From: Bdellovibrio sp. CG22_combo_CG10-13_8_21_14_all_39_27
GTDB taxonomy: Bacteria; Bdellovibrionota; Bacteriovoracia; Bacteriovoracales; Bacteriovoracaceae
DNA length: 42,748 nucleotides
Assembly (NCBI GenBank): GCA_002786715.1
Contig: PCTW01000010.1
Coordinates: 119,754 to 162,501, forward strand
Reading direction: 5' to 3'
Shown: piece after piece, positions 9,424 through 18,205 of the stretch
Layout of the letters: each line of letters starts with the position of its first letter
Position numbering within the stretch: the stretch's first letter is position 1
Program-made: the position numbers and the translations under genes
The notes under the pieces: generated by a model
The model's database searches: none
The model's input: the letters and a program-made list of their open reading frames with translations, nothing else
Told to the model about the DNA's origin: nothing

Positions 9424-10404
9424 GTGAATTTGTGTATCAAGATGCCAATGAAAGTTTCGCATATTCTCCCAAGTCATCCGACAGTAAGTTTGTTGACGAG
9501 GGCACTAGTACTAACACTGAAAGCCTCAGTTGTTTTAGCTCTAGTGGTAACCATTGCCATTGCCTTTACTTCCCAGCTTAAATTTAGCGGGCGATCTTAC
9601 TTATTTCTTGATTCATTCTCACGAATTCGTGATGTCATTAGACATGTTCCTGAAGCTACTAATGAATTTGATGAGTATTCTTTTGGCCACCGAGCTTTTG
9701 ATCGACGCTTACGTTTGGATCGAACTCGCGAGTTAGAGATCGAGCAGCTTATCACTTCTATCCAGTCGGGACTCCCTAAGGGCTTGAGAAGAAAGTTTCA
9801 ACTCATCATTGATCGCACTCTTCATTTTTCTGCTCAATATAAGGTTGATCCATTTTGGGTTCTCTCTGTCATGTGGACAGAAAGTCATTTTAATCCAACG
9901 GCCCGTTCTCCAAAGGATGCGATGGGGCTCATGCAGATCATGCCAGCAACAGGTGAGTACTTGCATAAAAAATTAAAGCGACCCATTGAAGATATTGAGA
10001 TCGTTGATGTTATTTCCGATCCTGAAACCAATATAGAACTTGGGGTCTATTACTTAAAGCGTTTGCATAAAATGTTTTATGGAAATTTCAAACTTGCGAC
10101 TATTGCTTATAATATGGGCCCGTATTGGGTGAAATCAGAACTGCGCAAGGGTCATACAGTAGGCGGCAAAAATAAATATCTCGATAAAGTAAGAGATGCC
10201 TACAAGCAGTTAACTGCTAACTATTTGGCCTACACAAAAAGAACTCCTGAACCTTATAAATCAACAATTGTTTATCTCAATCCAAAACGAGTACCCGTTA
10301 ATCTTGTGTCAGAAGTGATGAAAATGCTTAAACCTGTTAAGCGTCCAACTGAAATTGCCTTAATCGCTGATGATAATCCCTTCGCTTATTCAGTTATTCT
10401 TTAA
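9424..10404 (+). CDS. Membrane-anchored lytic transglycosylase (SLT domain)
   Basis: The frame opens with GTG at 9424 (326 aa). ATGs at 9442 and 9448 are also possible, and no clear ribosome site decides between them. A hydrophobic helix at about residues 31-48 (LVLTLKASVVLALVVTIAIAF) acts as a signal anchor. The SLT fold follows: VDPFWVLSVMWTESHFNPTA with the catalytic Glu of the ES motif (about residue 154), AMGLMQIMPATGEYL, DPETNIELGVYYLKRL and ATIAYNMGP. It would cleave peptidoglycan glycan strands in the periplasm. It is divergent from the DUF255 gene across a 158-nt gap in which no convincing promoter is seen. Confidence 0.88.
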   Translation: MNLCIKMPMKVSHILPSHPTVSLLTRALVLTLKASVVLALVVTIAIAFTSQLKFSGRSYLFLDSFSRIRDVIRHVPEATNEFDEYSFGHRAFDRRLRLDRTRELEIEQLITSIQSGLPKGLRRKFQLIIDRTLHFSAQYKVDPFWVLSVMWTESHFNPTARSPKDAMGLMQIMPATGEYLHKKLKRPIEDIEIVDVISDPETNIELGVYYLKRLHKMFYGNFKLATIAYNMGPYWVKSELRKGHTVGGKNKYLDKVRDAYKQLTANYLAYTKRTPEPYKSTIVYLNPKRVPVNLVSEVMKMLKPVKRPTEIALIADDNPFAYSVIL

Positions 10405-10464
10405 AATCTTTTACCTCTCGTCCTGTTTGTGCTAAAAATAATCACTTAATTTCAAAGAGTTGGA

Positions 10465-11157
10465 GTGCCATTGCAAAAGGTAATTGCCATCGATGGGCCA
10501 TCAGGATCAGGAAAGTCTTCAGTTGCTCGACGCCTAGCATCCTATTTTAAAATAACCTATATCGACACCGGAGCTATGTTTCGGGCCATTGGTTTATTCT
10601 TAGATCAAGAAGGAATTGCATTTGAAGAAGGTCCAGAACTAAAAACTGCACTCAGCAAATTGAAACTTGAATACGCTGTTGATGATAAAAAACTTGTCGT
10701 CATCAATGGACATGATGTTTCGACTCTTATTCGGGAGCATCGTGTCTCAGGTCTTGCTAGCGTTGTTAGCCAACTGCCAAGTGTTCGTTCATTTCTTCTG
10801 GATTTCCAAAGAGAGCTTGGGACTAAAATCGTCTGTGTTATGGAAGGACGTGATATCGGAACGGTGGTATTTCCTCAGGCTTTTTGCAAATTTTTTGTTA
10901 CAGCTTCAGTCGAAATCAGAGCTCGTCGTCGCTATGATCAATTAGTCGAAATGGGTCAAAGTGATATTTCAATGGAACAGTTAATTGAAGATGTGCAAAA
11001 GCGAGATGAGCTAGACTCTAACCGCAAACTTGCGCCCTTAAAACGGGCCGAAGATGCTCAATTGGTAGATACTTCGCGAATGAATCTTGAAGAAGTCGTC
11101 GAATCACTGGCCAGCATTGCCAGAGAAAAAGCTCAAGCCATTGGCCTGCAACTATGA
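10465..11157 (+). CDS. cmk: Cytidylate kinase
   Basis: The 230-aa product has the P-loop GPSGSGKSS (about residues 11-19), the CMP-binding loop YIDTGAMFRA (about 32-41) and VCVMEGRDIGTVVFP (about 128-142). RRRYDQL and KRDELDSNRKLAPLKRA form the LID and CMP-specific region. It phosphorylates CMP and dCMP. The start may be GTG 10465 or TTG 10471; the latter has GGAG five bases upstream, and both give an intact P-loop. It overlaps the next gene by 4 nt (ATGA), heading an apparent operon with the heptose genes and pheST. Confidence 0.95.
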   Translation: MPLQKVIAIDGPSGSGKSSVARRLASYFKITYIDTGAMFRAIGLFLDQEGIAFEEGPELKTALSKLKLEYAVDDKKLVVINGHDVSTLIREHRVSGLASVVSQLPSVRSFLLDFQRELGTKIVCVMEGRDIGTVVFPQAFCKFFVTASVEIRARRRYDQLVEMGQSDISMEQLIEDVQKRDELDSNRKLAPLKRAEDAQLVDTSRMNLEEVVESLASIAREKAQAIGLQL

Positions 11158-12200
11158 AAATTGCTATTTTTCGAACTGATGCTATTGGTGACACTCTTTT
11201 GACGTTGCCAATTGCTCAGACTTTAAAAGATCAAAAGATTGGTCATGAAGTCTATTTCTTGGCCTCTAACAGAGCTCGCGATCTTTTTCCCTATTCGCCC
11301 TGGGTAGATGATTTCAAAATATTAGAACTTGGTGAGAGTTGGTGGCAAAAATTTAAACTTTGTTTTTCTCAACTCAAAGTTTGGAATCCTGATGCCATCG
11401 TTTATGTAGGTGGATCTTCAGCTCCAGTGGTTGCGGCTTTTCTTTTAGGAATAAGAATGCGTCTCGGATTGAAGAGTCGTTGGTGGACTCATCTTTTGCT
11501 CAATAAAGGTGTTCGACAAAAAAGAAGCCAAGGTTCTCAGCACGAAGTCGCTTGGAATCACGATTTAATACGTCCTCTTGGTTTTGATTCAAAACAATTA
11601 GCTTCTCCCAAAATCTATTTAGCTGATGAATCGATTAATAAAATAAACGAGATTTCTCAAAGCTGGTCCAGTCGACCAACAATCTTGGTACATCCAGGTA
11701 TGAGCGGACATTCACTCAATTGGCCCATGAAGAATTACGCTTTGTTAATGGAGAAAATTGAAGAAAATTTTCCCCGAAAATTTAAATTCATTGTTTCTCA
11801 TACTCCTAGTGACAAAAAATATGTCCAGGAGCTCAGAGAAAACCTTGAGAAAAGAAGACCTTCAGAGCTCCATTATTTTGAAGGGAGTCAGCATGGACTT
11901 CCGGTTTTTATGGCACTGGTTGAAAAAGCACACTTGTTTATTGGCCCATCCACCGGTACGACTCATATCGCCAATGCACTAAATGTACCCCAGGTGACAT
12001 TTTATGGGCCGATTAAGGCCCAAAGTTCTTCAAGATGGGGACCATTTGTGCAGCATGAGAAATGCTGGGTCTTTTCTCCGCAAGTTCAGTGTCCGGCCAA
12101 CACAAAATGTTTATTAGAAAAATGTTCATTTTACGAATGCATGAGTACAATAACTGTCGACCAAGTTATGGATAAGATAAGAGATCATTTACAAGGATGA
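11154..12200 (+). CDS. GT9 family heptosyltransferase (lipopolysaccharide core type)
   Basis: The 348-aa product has the GT9 opening KIAIFRTDAIGDTLLTLPI (residues 2-20). The second domain has ILVHPGMSGHSLNWPMKNYA and FIGPSTGTTHIANALNVPQV, with the family TG-x-H loop. A C-terminal cysteine cluster is characteristic of heptosyltransferases (CPANTKCLLEKCSFYECM, about residues 318-335). It would transfer a heptose from ADP-heptose to the lipid A inner core or a related glycan at the inner face of the membrane. The heptose kinase directly downstream (3-nt gap) supports heptose as the sugar. Exact position specificity (WaaC, WaaF, WaaQ type) cannot be assigned. Confidence 0.85.
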   Translation: MKIAIFRTDAIGDTLLTLPIAQTLKDQKIGHEVYFLASNRARDLFPYSPWVDDFKILELGESWWQKFKLCFSQLKVWNPDAIVYVGGSSAPVVAAFLLGIRMRLGLKSRWWTHLLLNKGVRQKRSQGSQHEVAWNHDLIRPLGFDSKQLASPKIYLADESINKINEISQSWSSRPTILVHPGMSGHSLNWPMKNYALLMEKIEENFPRKFKFIVSHTPSDKKYVQELRENLEKRRPSELHYFEGSQHGLPVFMALVEKAHLFIGPSTGTTHIANALNVPQVTFYGPIKAQSSSRWGPFVQHEKCWVFSPQVQCPANTKCLLEKCSFYECMSTITVDQVMDKIRDHLQG

Positions 12201-12203
12201 TTC

Positions 12204-13229
12204 ATGACATTAATTGATGCCAAAAGATTTAGTGAAATTACAGACAAATTCCCTTCGCTCGCACCTATTTGCGTTTGTGGAGATGTTGGAATCGACAAGT
12301 ACACTTTGGGTGAAGTTCGAAGAATTTCTCCAGAAGCACCAGTGCCCATTTTAGAAGTCAAAGAAGAACGTCTTATTTTGGGGATGGCGGCCAATATTTC
12401 GAACAATCTAAAAACGCTAGGAATGGATTCTACTTTAAGTGCTGTTATTGGTAATGATCAAAGAGCGACTCGCTTCGAATCTCTTTTAGAAGAAATCAAT
12501 CTAAAAACATGGGGCTTGATTCGAGACCCAAGCCGACCGACTATTTATAAGGAACGTATTTCAACCAATACTCAGCAAATTTGTCGTATCGATTATGAAG
12601 ACCTCTCACCCTTAAATGTCGAAATTGAAAAGAAGCTTTTAAATAGAGTTGAAGATTTTGCTACTTCTCACTCGGCCCTCATTGTTGAAGACTATTCAAA
12701 AGGTACTTTGACGAAAAATGTTCTTAGAAGATCAATTGATGTGTTCCGCGAAGCAGGTAAGTTAGTTGCAGTAGATCCTGGTCGCCAAACGACGCCGGAG
12801 AGTTATTCTGGGGCCAGTTTGATAAAGCCTAATTTGCTCGAAGCCAAACAAATGATGGAACATCTTGGTTACACTTACCAACAGAAGAGTCTTGAAGAGA
12901 TGGCCGTCATCCTTTCTGATAAACTTAATATTCCCCAAATTGTCATTACTCTTGGAAAAGACGGTATGGCGATGTTTGATCGTGAAAAGTCGAACACGCT
13001 GACGATCATTCCAACAGTCGCGCAAGAAGTCTTTGATGTCTCCGGTGCTGGTGACACAACTATTTCACTCTTAGTTTCTTCGCTTCTAGCGGGAGCAAAT
13101 CTCGAAGAAGCGACATGGATTGCCAACTGTGGAGCAGGAGTTGTTGTTGCTAAAAAAGGAACTGCAACTGTGAATCTTTTTGAATTACAAGAATTTTATC
13201 ACCGCTTATCGCGTCGATACTCAAAGTAG
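12204..13229 (+). CDS. hldA: D-glycero-beta-D-manno-heptose-7-phosphate kinase (RfaE1 domain)
   Basis: The 341-aa protein is a PfkB/ribokinase-fold kinase. Near the N-terminus, CVCGDVGIDKYTLGEVRRIS and PEAPVPILEV are hallmarks of the HldE/RfaE kinase domain, followed by LGMAANISNNLKTLG. The C-terminal PfkB signature is DVSGAGDTTISLL (about residues 278-290), whose Asp is the catalytic base. It phosphorylates heptose 7-phosphate at O-1 for ADP-heptose synthesis. Only the kinase half is present: there is no nucleotidyltransferase domain, so the adenylyltransferase (HldC) must be encoded elsewhere. The ribosome site AAGGATG lies just before the ATG. Confidence 0.9.
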   Translation: MTLIDAKRFSEITDKFPSLAPICVCGDVGIDKYTLGEVRRISPEAPVPILEVKEERLILGMAANISNNLKTLGMDSTLSAVIGNDQRATRFESLLEEINLKTWGLIRDPSRPTIYKERISTNTQQICRIDYEDLSPLNVEIEKKLLNRVEDFATSHSALIVEDYSKGTLTKNVLRRSIDVFREAGKLVAVDPGRQTTPESYSGASLIKPNLLEAKQMMEHLGYTYQQKSLEEMAVILSDKLNIPQIVITLGKDGMAMFDREKSNTLTIIPTVAQEVFDVSGAGDTTISLLVSSLLAGANLEEATWIANCGAGVVVAKKGTATVNLFELQEFYHRLSRRYSK

Positions 13230-13238
13230 GAAAGTTTT

Positions 13239-14306
13239 ATGAACATGGTTTCAAAGTTAAAAGAAATTTTAAGCGAATATGAAGGTCTCGTCGCAAAAAT
13301 TGATAAAGAAGCTGATCTGATGAATTTAAAAGCACAGTTTCTAGGCAAGTCTGGAAAAGTGACAGAAATTCTTAAGGGACTTAAAGATATAGGGCCTGAT
13401 GAGCGAAGAGAAGTAGGCCCACTTGCTAACGAAGTTAAAGAGAAAATTGCACATCTCACTGATTCGCGTTTAGCTCATTTAGAAAAAAGTGCCATCGATA
13501 AGCAATTATCCGATGAGCGAATCGATATTACTTTACGTGATAAAACAAAATACGATCAGCCTCGCCATGGTGGATATCATCCACGAACTCTGATTCAACA
13601 GGAAATTGAAGATGTTTTTCTTTCAATGGGATTTGAAATATTAGATGGCCCACATATTGAAGATGAGTTTCACAATTTTGAAGCCCTCAATATTCCAGGC
13701 GATCATCCTGCGCGTGATATGCAAGATACTTTCTGGTTTCATCAAGAACCAAACGAGCATGGTAAACGCCATCTCCTGCGTACTCACACCAGTACTATTC
13801 AAGTTCGAGGAATGATGGCCAAGAAGCCGCCTTTCCGTTTTATCGCACCTGGAATTGTTTTTCGTTGTGAAAGAACCGATGCTAGTCACGAAATGGTTTT
13901 TACTCAGCTTGAAGGGATGATGGTAGGAAAGGATATTTCTGTTTCAAATCTCATTTATTTTATGAAGCAATTGTTAACCCAAATTTTCAAAAAAGAAGTT
14001 GAAGTTCGCTTGCGTCCAGGGTTTTTCCCTTTTGTTGAACCAGGGTTCGAGCTCGATATCCGCTGTCTTATTTGCAATGGGTCCGGTTGCAGTGTTTGCA
14101 AGCAAGTTGGATGGGTAGAACTTCTCCCGTGCGGAATGGTTCATCCTAACGTTCTCAAGTCTGGAGGTATTGATCCCAATGAATGGAATGGTTTTGCCTT
14201 TGGTTTAGGTCTCGATCGCTTAGTGATGATGAAGTATGGTATTGATGATATCCGCCATCTTCAAAGTGGCGATCTTCGTTTTAACTCACAATTTAGTACA
14301 TATTAG
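13239..14306 (+). CDS. pheS: Phenylalanine--tRNA ligase alpha subunit
   Basis: The 355-aa product has the N-terminal coiled-coil arm (residues 1-85) and the class II core. HPRTLIQQEIEDVFLSMGFE opens the core, FEALNIPGDHPARDMQDTFW is the active-site region, LLRTHTSTIQVRGM and FRCERTDASHEMVFTQLEG are motif 2, and GFAFGLGLDRLVMMKYGIDD is motif 3. A cysteine-rich insert (CLICNGSGCSVC) found in many bacterial PheS proteins is present. AGGAAAG precedes the ATG. It forms an alpha2beta2 enzyme with the PheT encoded 9 nt downstream. Confidence 0.97.
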   Translation: MNMVSKLKEILSEYEGLVAKIDKEADLMNLKAQFLGKSGKVTEILKGLKDIGPDERREVGPLANEVKEKIAHLTDSRLAHLEKSAIDKQLSDERIDITLRDKTKYDQPRHGGYHPRTLIQQEIEDVFLSMGFEILDGPHIEDEFHNFEALNIPGDHPARDMQDTFWFHQEPNEHGKRHLLRTHTSTIQVRGMMAKKPPFRFIAPGIVFRCERTDASHEMVFTQLEGMMVGKDISVSNLIYFMKQLLTQIFKKEVEVRLRPGFFPFVEPGFELDIRCLICNGSGCSVCKQVGWVELLPCGMVHPNVLKSGGIDPNEWNGFAFGLGLDRLVMMKYGIDDIRHLQSGDLRFNSQFSTY

Positions 14307-14315
14307 GAATAGAGA

Positions 14316-16748
14316 ATGAAAGTATCATTAGATTGGATTCGCGATTTTGTAGATCTTCCCCAGGATATTTCTCCGAAAGATTTTTCAAGTAAATTTACTT
14401 TAGCAACTGCGGAAGTCGAAGATGTTATTGTCACAGGAGATTTTTGGAATAAAGTGACTGTAGTTGAAGTTCTTGAGAAGGAACGTCATCCTGAAGCAGA
14501 TAAATTAAATCTTGTAACTTTTGCTTTGGGTGGCGGAAAGACTTTTAAGGTTGTTTGCGGAGCTGGTAACGTTGAAGTTGGGATGAAAACAGTTTATGCG
14601 CCAACTGGAACTTTGCTACCTACGGGCTTATTATTAGAGCCTAAAAAAATCCGTGGAATCATGTCAGAAGGTATGCTGTGCTCTGAAGAAGAACTTGCAC
14701 TTGCAGAGTCTTCAGAAGGGCTGATTGTTTTACCAACTGATGCTCCAGTAGGAGAGTCATTAAAAAATTATTGGAAAAAAAGTTCTGACGTAGTTCTCGA
14801 TATCGACAATAAGTCATTAACTCATAGACCTGATTTATGGGGACATTTAGGAATGGCCAGAGAAGTGGCCGCTATTTACAGAACAGAATTTAAAAATAAG
14901 TTTACTCAGAAATGGATCGAGGATTGGCGTGCAAAAGCAGGAAAAGCAACTCCTCCAGTTACTGTTCAAGTTGAGAAAGACTGTGCCGGTTTGGCCTACT
15001 TTGGTATTTCAATCGATTCAATTACAGTTGGAAAATCCCCACAATGGATGAAAGAACGACTTGAAGCCGCAGGACTTCGATCTATCAACTCGATTGTTGA
15101 TATTTCTAATTATGTTATGCTTGAGCTTGGTATGCCGAACCATATCTTTGATCGCAACCAGATCAATGGAGGAAAGGTTCTTATTTCTCAACTTAAGAAA
15201 GAAGAAACTTTTAAAACTTTAGATGAAATTGATCGTCAACTTATTCCTGGAGATACTGTTATCTCTGATAATGAAAAGACTCTCGTGCTGGCCGGAATTA
15301 TGGGAGGTCTGGAAAGCGGTGTGACTGAATCTACTCAAAATATATTTATAGAAGTGGCCAATTGGAAAGCATCACCGATACGCAAAACTTCTGTCAGACT
15401 TGGTTTGCGAAGTGATTCTAGTCAACGATATGAAAAATCGTTGGATTCTCAATTGTGTGAAAGAACGCTGTGGAGAATCGTTGAATTGGTCTTAGAACTT
15501 AACTCAAATGCTAAAATAAATGGCCAAAGCGTTTATGATGGAGCTGATCTCTCTTCCATACCCGCAGTTAACATTAATTTAAGCTTGGACAAAATTAATA
15601 AAACTCTTGGAACAAACCTTTCTCAAAATGAAGTAAGCGATATCCTCACAAGACTTGATTTTGGTATTCAAAACAAGAATGATCAATTTAATATTGTCGT
15701 ACCCAGTTATAGAGCGACTAAAGATATTGAATGTGATTCTGATATTATAGAGGAAGTTGGACGAATCGTTGGATTTGACAATATCACTCCTCATTCTCCT
15801 CAGGTTGAAGTGATTCCCGTTCGCTTGTCTGAAAAACAAAAACTCTATCGAAAGATCAGAGATTTTTGTGTTTATGAAATGGGAAGTTTTGAAATTCAAA
15901 CATATCCATTGGTTGGTGAAGCTCTTAACAAGAAAACTTTTTGGAATGCTAAAAATTCTGATCTTATTTTAAAGAATCCAGTGAGTGTGGATCATGATCG
16001 AATGAGAGATTCTCTTATTCCAAGTCTCTTAGAATCAATGATTACTAACTCGAAACACCAAGAAAGTGCGAGAATCTTTGAATTAGGGCGACGCTATGCC
16101 AGCGACAAAAAGGACTTTAGTAAAGATTTAAGTCAATTGATTGTTGCCTATTTTGATAAAGACAAAAATCCTTATCTTGAACTCTTGAATGATTCAGAAA
16201 GGTTCTTTGATGCAATTCAACTTCCTTACGACTTACTCCGGCCAAGTCAACCGAATAAATTTCCTCATGCTCTGTACGACGAAAATTGGATAGGTGTTCA
16301 TCCTTTTGAACGCTTTGATGTAAGAGTTATGGGAAAAATTCACGGCTCTATTTTAAGCATTCATCCAATGCTACTTAAAAAGCTTAAAATAAAAGGTCAT
16401 CTTTCAGTTATGATTCTTGATCTTTGGAGCTTTGAAGAGCGAGAGATGAAAGATAAAACAAAGTATAGGCCGTTAGCAAAATACCCAGGAAGTGATTTTG
16501 ACTATACTCTTGAAGTAGGAAACGAAGTACAGGTAGGCGATATTCTAGATTCGCTTCGAAAATGCAAACTTTCCGAATTGAAAAAGTCAGGGATCGTTGA
16601 CATATTTAATCAAAACGACAAAAAATATGTCACGATTCGATCACATTTTGCGGACAATGAAAAAACTCTGTCTGGTGATTTTTTAACTCAACTACAAAAC
16701 TCAATTCTTGATTATCTTAGTCGGGCCGGTTACCCTCTGAAATCATGA
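14316..16748 (+). CDS. pheT: Phenylalanine--tRNA ligase beta subunit
   Basis: The 810-aa protein has the usual domain order. B1 begins MKVSLDWIRDFVDLP; the OB-fold tRNA-binding domain covers about residues 40-150 (HPEADKLNLVTF); B3/B4 editing follows; B5 lies around 410-480; a class II-like core follows; and the ferredoxin-fold anticodon-binding domain is at about 715-810 (YRPLAKYPGSDFDYTLEV). AGGAATAGAGA precedes the ATG. It is the last gene of the cmk-to-pheT run, and a 143-nt gap follows. Confidence 0.97.
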   Translation: MKVSLDWIRDFVDLPQDISPKDFSSKFTLATAEVEDVIVTGDFWNKVTVVEVLEKERHPEADKLNLVTFALGGGKTFKVVCGAGNVEVGMKTVYAPTGTLLPTGLLLEPKKIRGIMSEGMLCSEEELALAESSEGLIVLPTDAPVGESLKNYWKKSSDVVLDIDNKSLTHRPDLWGHLGMAREVAAIYRTEFKNKFTQKWIEDWRAKAGKATPPVTVQVEKDCAGLAYFGISIDSITVGKSPQWMKERLEAAGLRSINSIVDISNYVMLELGMPNHIFDRNQINGGKVLISQLKKEETFKTLDEIDRQLIPGDTVISDNEKTLVLAGIMGGLESGVTESTQNIFIEVANWKASPIRKTSVRLGLRSDSSQRYEKSLDSQLCERTLWRIVELVLELNSNAKINGQSVYDGADLSSIPAVNINLSLDKINKTLGTNLSQNEVSDILTRLDFGIQNKNDQFNIVVPSYRATKDIECDSDIIEEVGRIVGFDNITPHSPQVEVIPVRLSEKQKLYRKIRDFCVYEMGSFEIQTYPLVGEALNKKTFWNAKNSDLILKNPVSVDHDRMRDSLIPSLLESMITNSKHQESARIFELGRRYASDKKDFSKDLSQLIVAYFDKDKNPYLELLNDSERFFDAIQLPYDLLRPSQPNKFPHALYDENWIGVHPFERFDVRVMGKIHGSILSIHPMLLKKLKIKGHLSVMILDLWSFEEREMKDKTKYRPLAKYPGSDFDYTLEVGNEVQVGDILDSLRKCKLSELKKSGIVDIFNQNDKKYVTIRSHFADNEKTLSGDFLTQLQNSILDYLSRAGYPLKS

Positions 16749-16783
16749 GTTAATTAAGCTGGAGTTTTTTGCTCGGAGATGTG

Positions 16784-16797
16784 TCAAGAATTCTTGA
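16784..16797. promoter_or_regulatory. Perfect 14-bp palindrome upstream of the polysaccharide locus
   Basis: TCAAGAATTCTTGA lies between pheT and the first polysaccharide gene. It has the symmetry of an operator for a dimeric repressor or activator. As RNA it would make only a 5-bp stem with a 4-nt loop and no T-tract, so a terminator is unlikely. Confidence 0.35.
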
Positions 16798-16848
16798 TGG
16801 AAAAATCTGCAACTTTTATTGATTTCCCCTCCAAATCATTCATTTTTA

Positions 16849-16881
16849 TCGGTTTTTCGACCGAATAGAACGAATGAAGGA
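16849..16881 (+). promoter_or_regulatory. Leader hairpin and ribosome site before the 16892 gene
   Basis: TCGGT (16849-16853) pairs with ACCGA (16860-16864) around a 6-nt loop, and a flanking CATTC/GAATG pair can extend it. AAGGAG at 16876-16881 is a strong ribosome site for the ATG at 16892. Whether the hairpin affects translation is not known. Confidence 0.3.
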
Positions 16882-16891
16882 GTGGGCTTAG

Positions 16892-18205
16892 ATGAGTCTT
16901 AAAATTAAACTGCCTCAAAAAAAGAAGGCCAACGGTGTTGGAGATCACGAAAATATTCGTGATGTAGAGGTTGTTTCAAATGATTCAAATAAGTCCGACA
17001 AAATTTTAGATTTGAAAAATTTTGAATTGCAATCAGAGTATGTTGAAAAAGATGTGACACTGCCGAATTTGAGCAGTGAAGAAAAAAATGCACCTGAGCA
17101 AACGACAATCAAAATTATTCGCGATACAGGAGTGCAAACAGTATCTCCAAAAGAGTTGAAAGATATTATTCGAACCAGCAAAGATATTAAAAAAGTTGTT
17201 GTAGAAAAACTTTCAGTTAACGAAGCTTCAAGAGTGACTTTACAGTACAGTCCAAAGAAAGATGAAATTGAAGATCACCAAGACGCTGCACTTCTTTCAT
17301 ACATTCCTGAAACACAAAAAATGTCTTTCAATGATGATCAGTTTTTAGAAAATGTTAGCTTGATGGAATTTGAATTCATTTTAAACGCTGAATTCTTTAA
17401 TCCAAATAGTGCTTTCCAAACAAATAAAATAGCTAATGACAAAGAAATTAAATTAAAGCTTGTCAAAAACGAAGATGAGTCCAAGAGTAATTGGTTTGAT
17501 GAACCAAATGAGAACGGTGAAAGCTCAAAGAGAGTCGAGTATGAAAAGCATACACTTTTAAAGAAAAAGGGTAAGCAGCATAATGGTTACTATTACAGAG
17601 CTAAGGATCATGTAGAATTATTCAAAACCGGATCGTCGTATCTTAAAGATTTTAAAGATGGCGAGAAAAACTTTTCTTTTATTAGTGTCGGTTTAGATAA
17701 CGTACGCGAGAAGACGGTCTTTGGCATCGCAAGTTTCTTCAATTACCATAGTGATTGTCGTATTGGAATTGTTACAGATCATTTCGAAAAGAGCTTTTAT
17801 CAACAGTTTGTAGGTGAACTAGAAAAAGTTGAAAGACAAATACTCGATGAAGATCTTCCTTTTTATGTATTTGAAGGAAAAGGCTTTGAGATTATAGAGC
17901 TTTCAAATTTGAAGAATGTAGAACGCAAAATTAAAGATCATGATTTTGAAAATTTTGTTGAAAAAATGATCGACAGTTACGATCTTCTTTTATGGGATCT
18001 TCCGGATATGGACTCGCTTAAGGCGAATAAGGAGCTCTATTTTCCGGTCATTCGAGTGCTCGACAATATTTCACTCATCGTTTCAGCTAATCAAACGAAA
18101 TTTAAAGATATTCAAAATATTATTGATTACTTCAAACGTTATCAAATCAGAATCAAAGGCATGCTTTATCACCGAGAAGCAAGCGAAAAAGAAGAGGCCG
18201 CATGA
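16892..18205 (+). CDS. BY-kinase-like (CpsD/ParA-fold) protein without a Walker A motif, long form
   Basis: The 437-aa product has a charged, low-complexity N-terminal part (residues 1-225) and a C-terminal domain (about 230-430) that is plainly related to the next gene's. The C-terminal domain keeps the layout of polysaccharide tyrosine autokinases: an opening helix (HVELFKTGSSYLKDF), a first strand ISVGL, a helix FGIASFF, the strand RIGIVTD in the Walker A' place, and YDLLLWDLPD in the Walker B place. The GKS/T P-loop is missing: the loop reads LDNVREKTVFG. No tyrosine-rich tail is seen. It leads the polysaccharide locus and overlaps the next gene by 4 nt. A regulatory partner of the Wzz protein is likely; ATP hydrolysis is doubtful. 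Confidence 0.65.
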   Translation: MSLKIKLPQKKKANGVGDHENIRDVEVVSNDSNKSDKILDLKNFELQSEYVEKDVTLPNLSSEEKNAPEQTTIKIIRDTGVQTVSPKELKDIIRTSKDIKKVVVEKLSVNEASRVTLQYSPKKDEIEDHQDAALLSYIPETQKMSFNDDQFLENVSLMEFEFILNAEFFNPNSAFQTNKIANDKEIKLKLVKNEDESKSNWFDEPNENGESSKRVEYEKHTLLKKKGKQHNGYYYRAKDHVELFKTGSSYLKDFKDGEKNFSFISVGLDNVREKTVFGIASFFNYHSDCRIGIVTDHFEKSFYQQFVGELEKVERQILDEDLPFYVFEGKGFEIIELSNLKNVERKIKDHDFENFVEKMIDSYDLLLWDLPDMDSLKANKELYFPVIRVLDNISLIVSANQTKFKDIQNIIDYFKRYQIRIKGMLYHREASEKEEAA

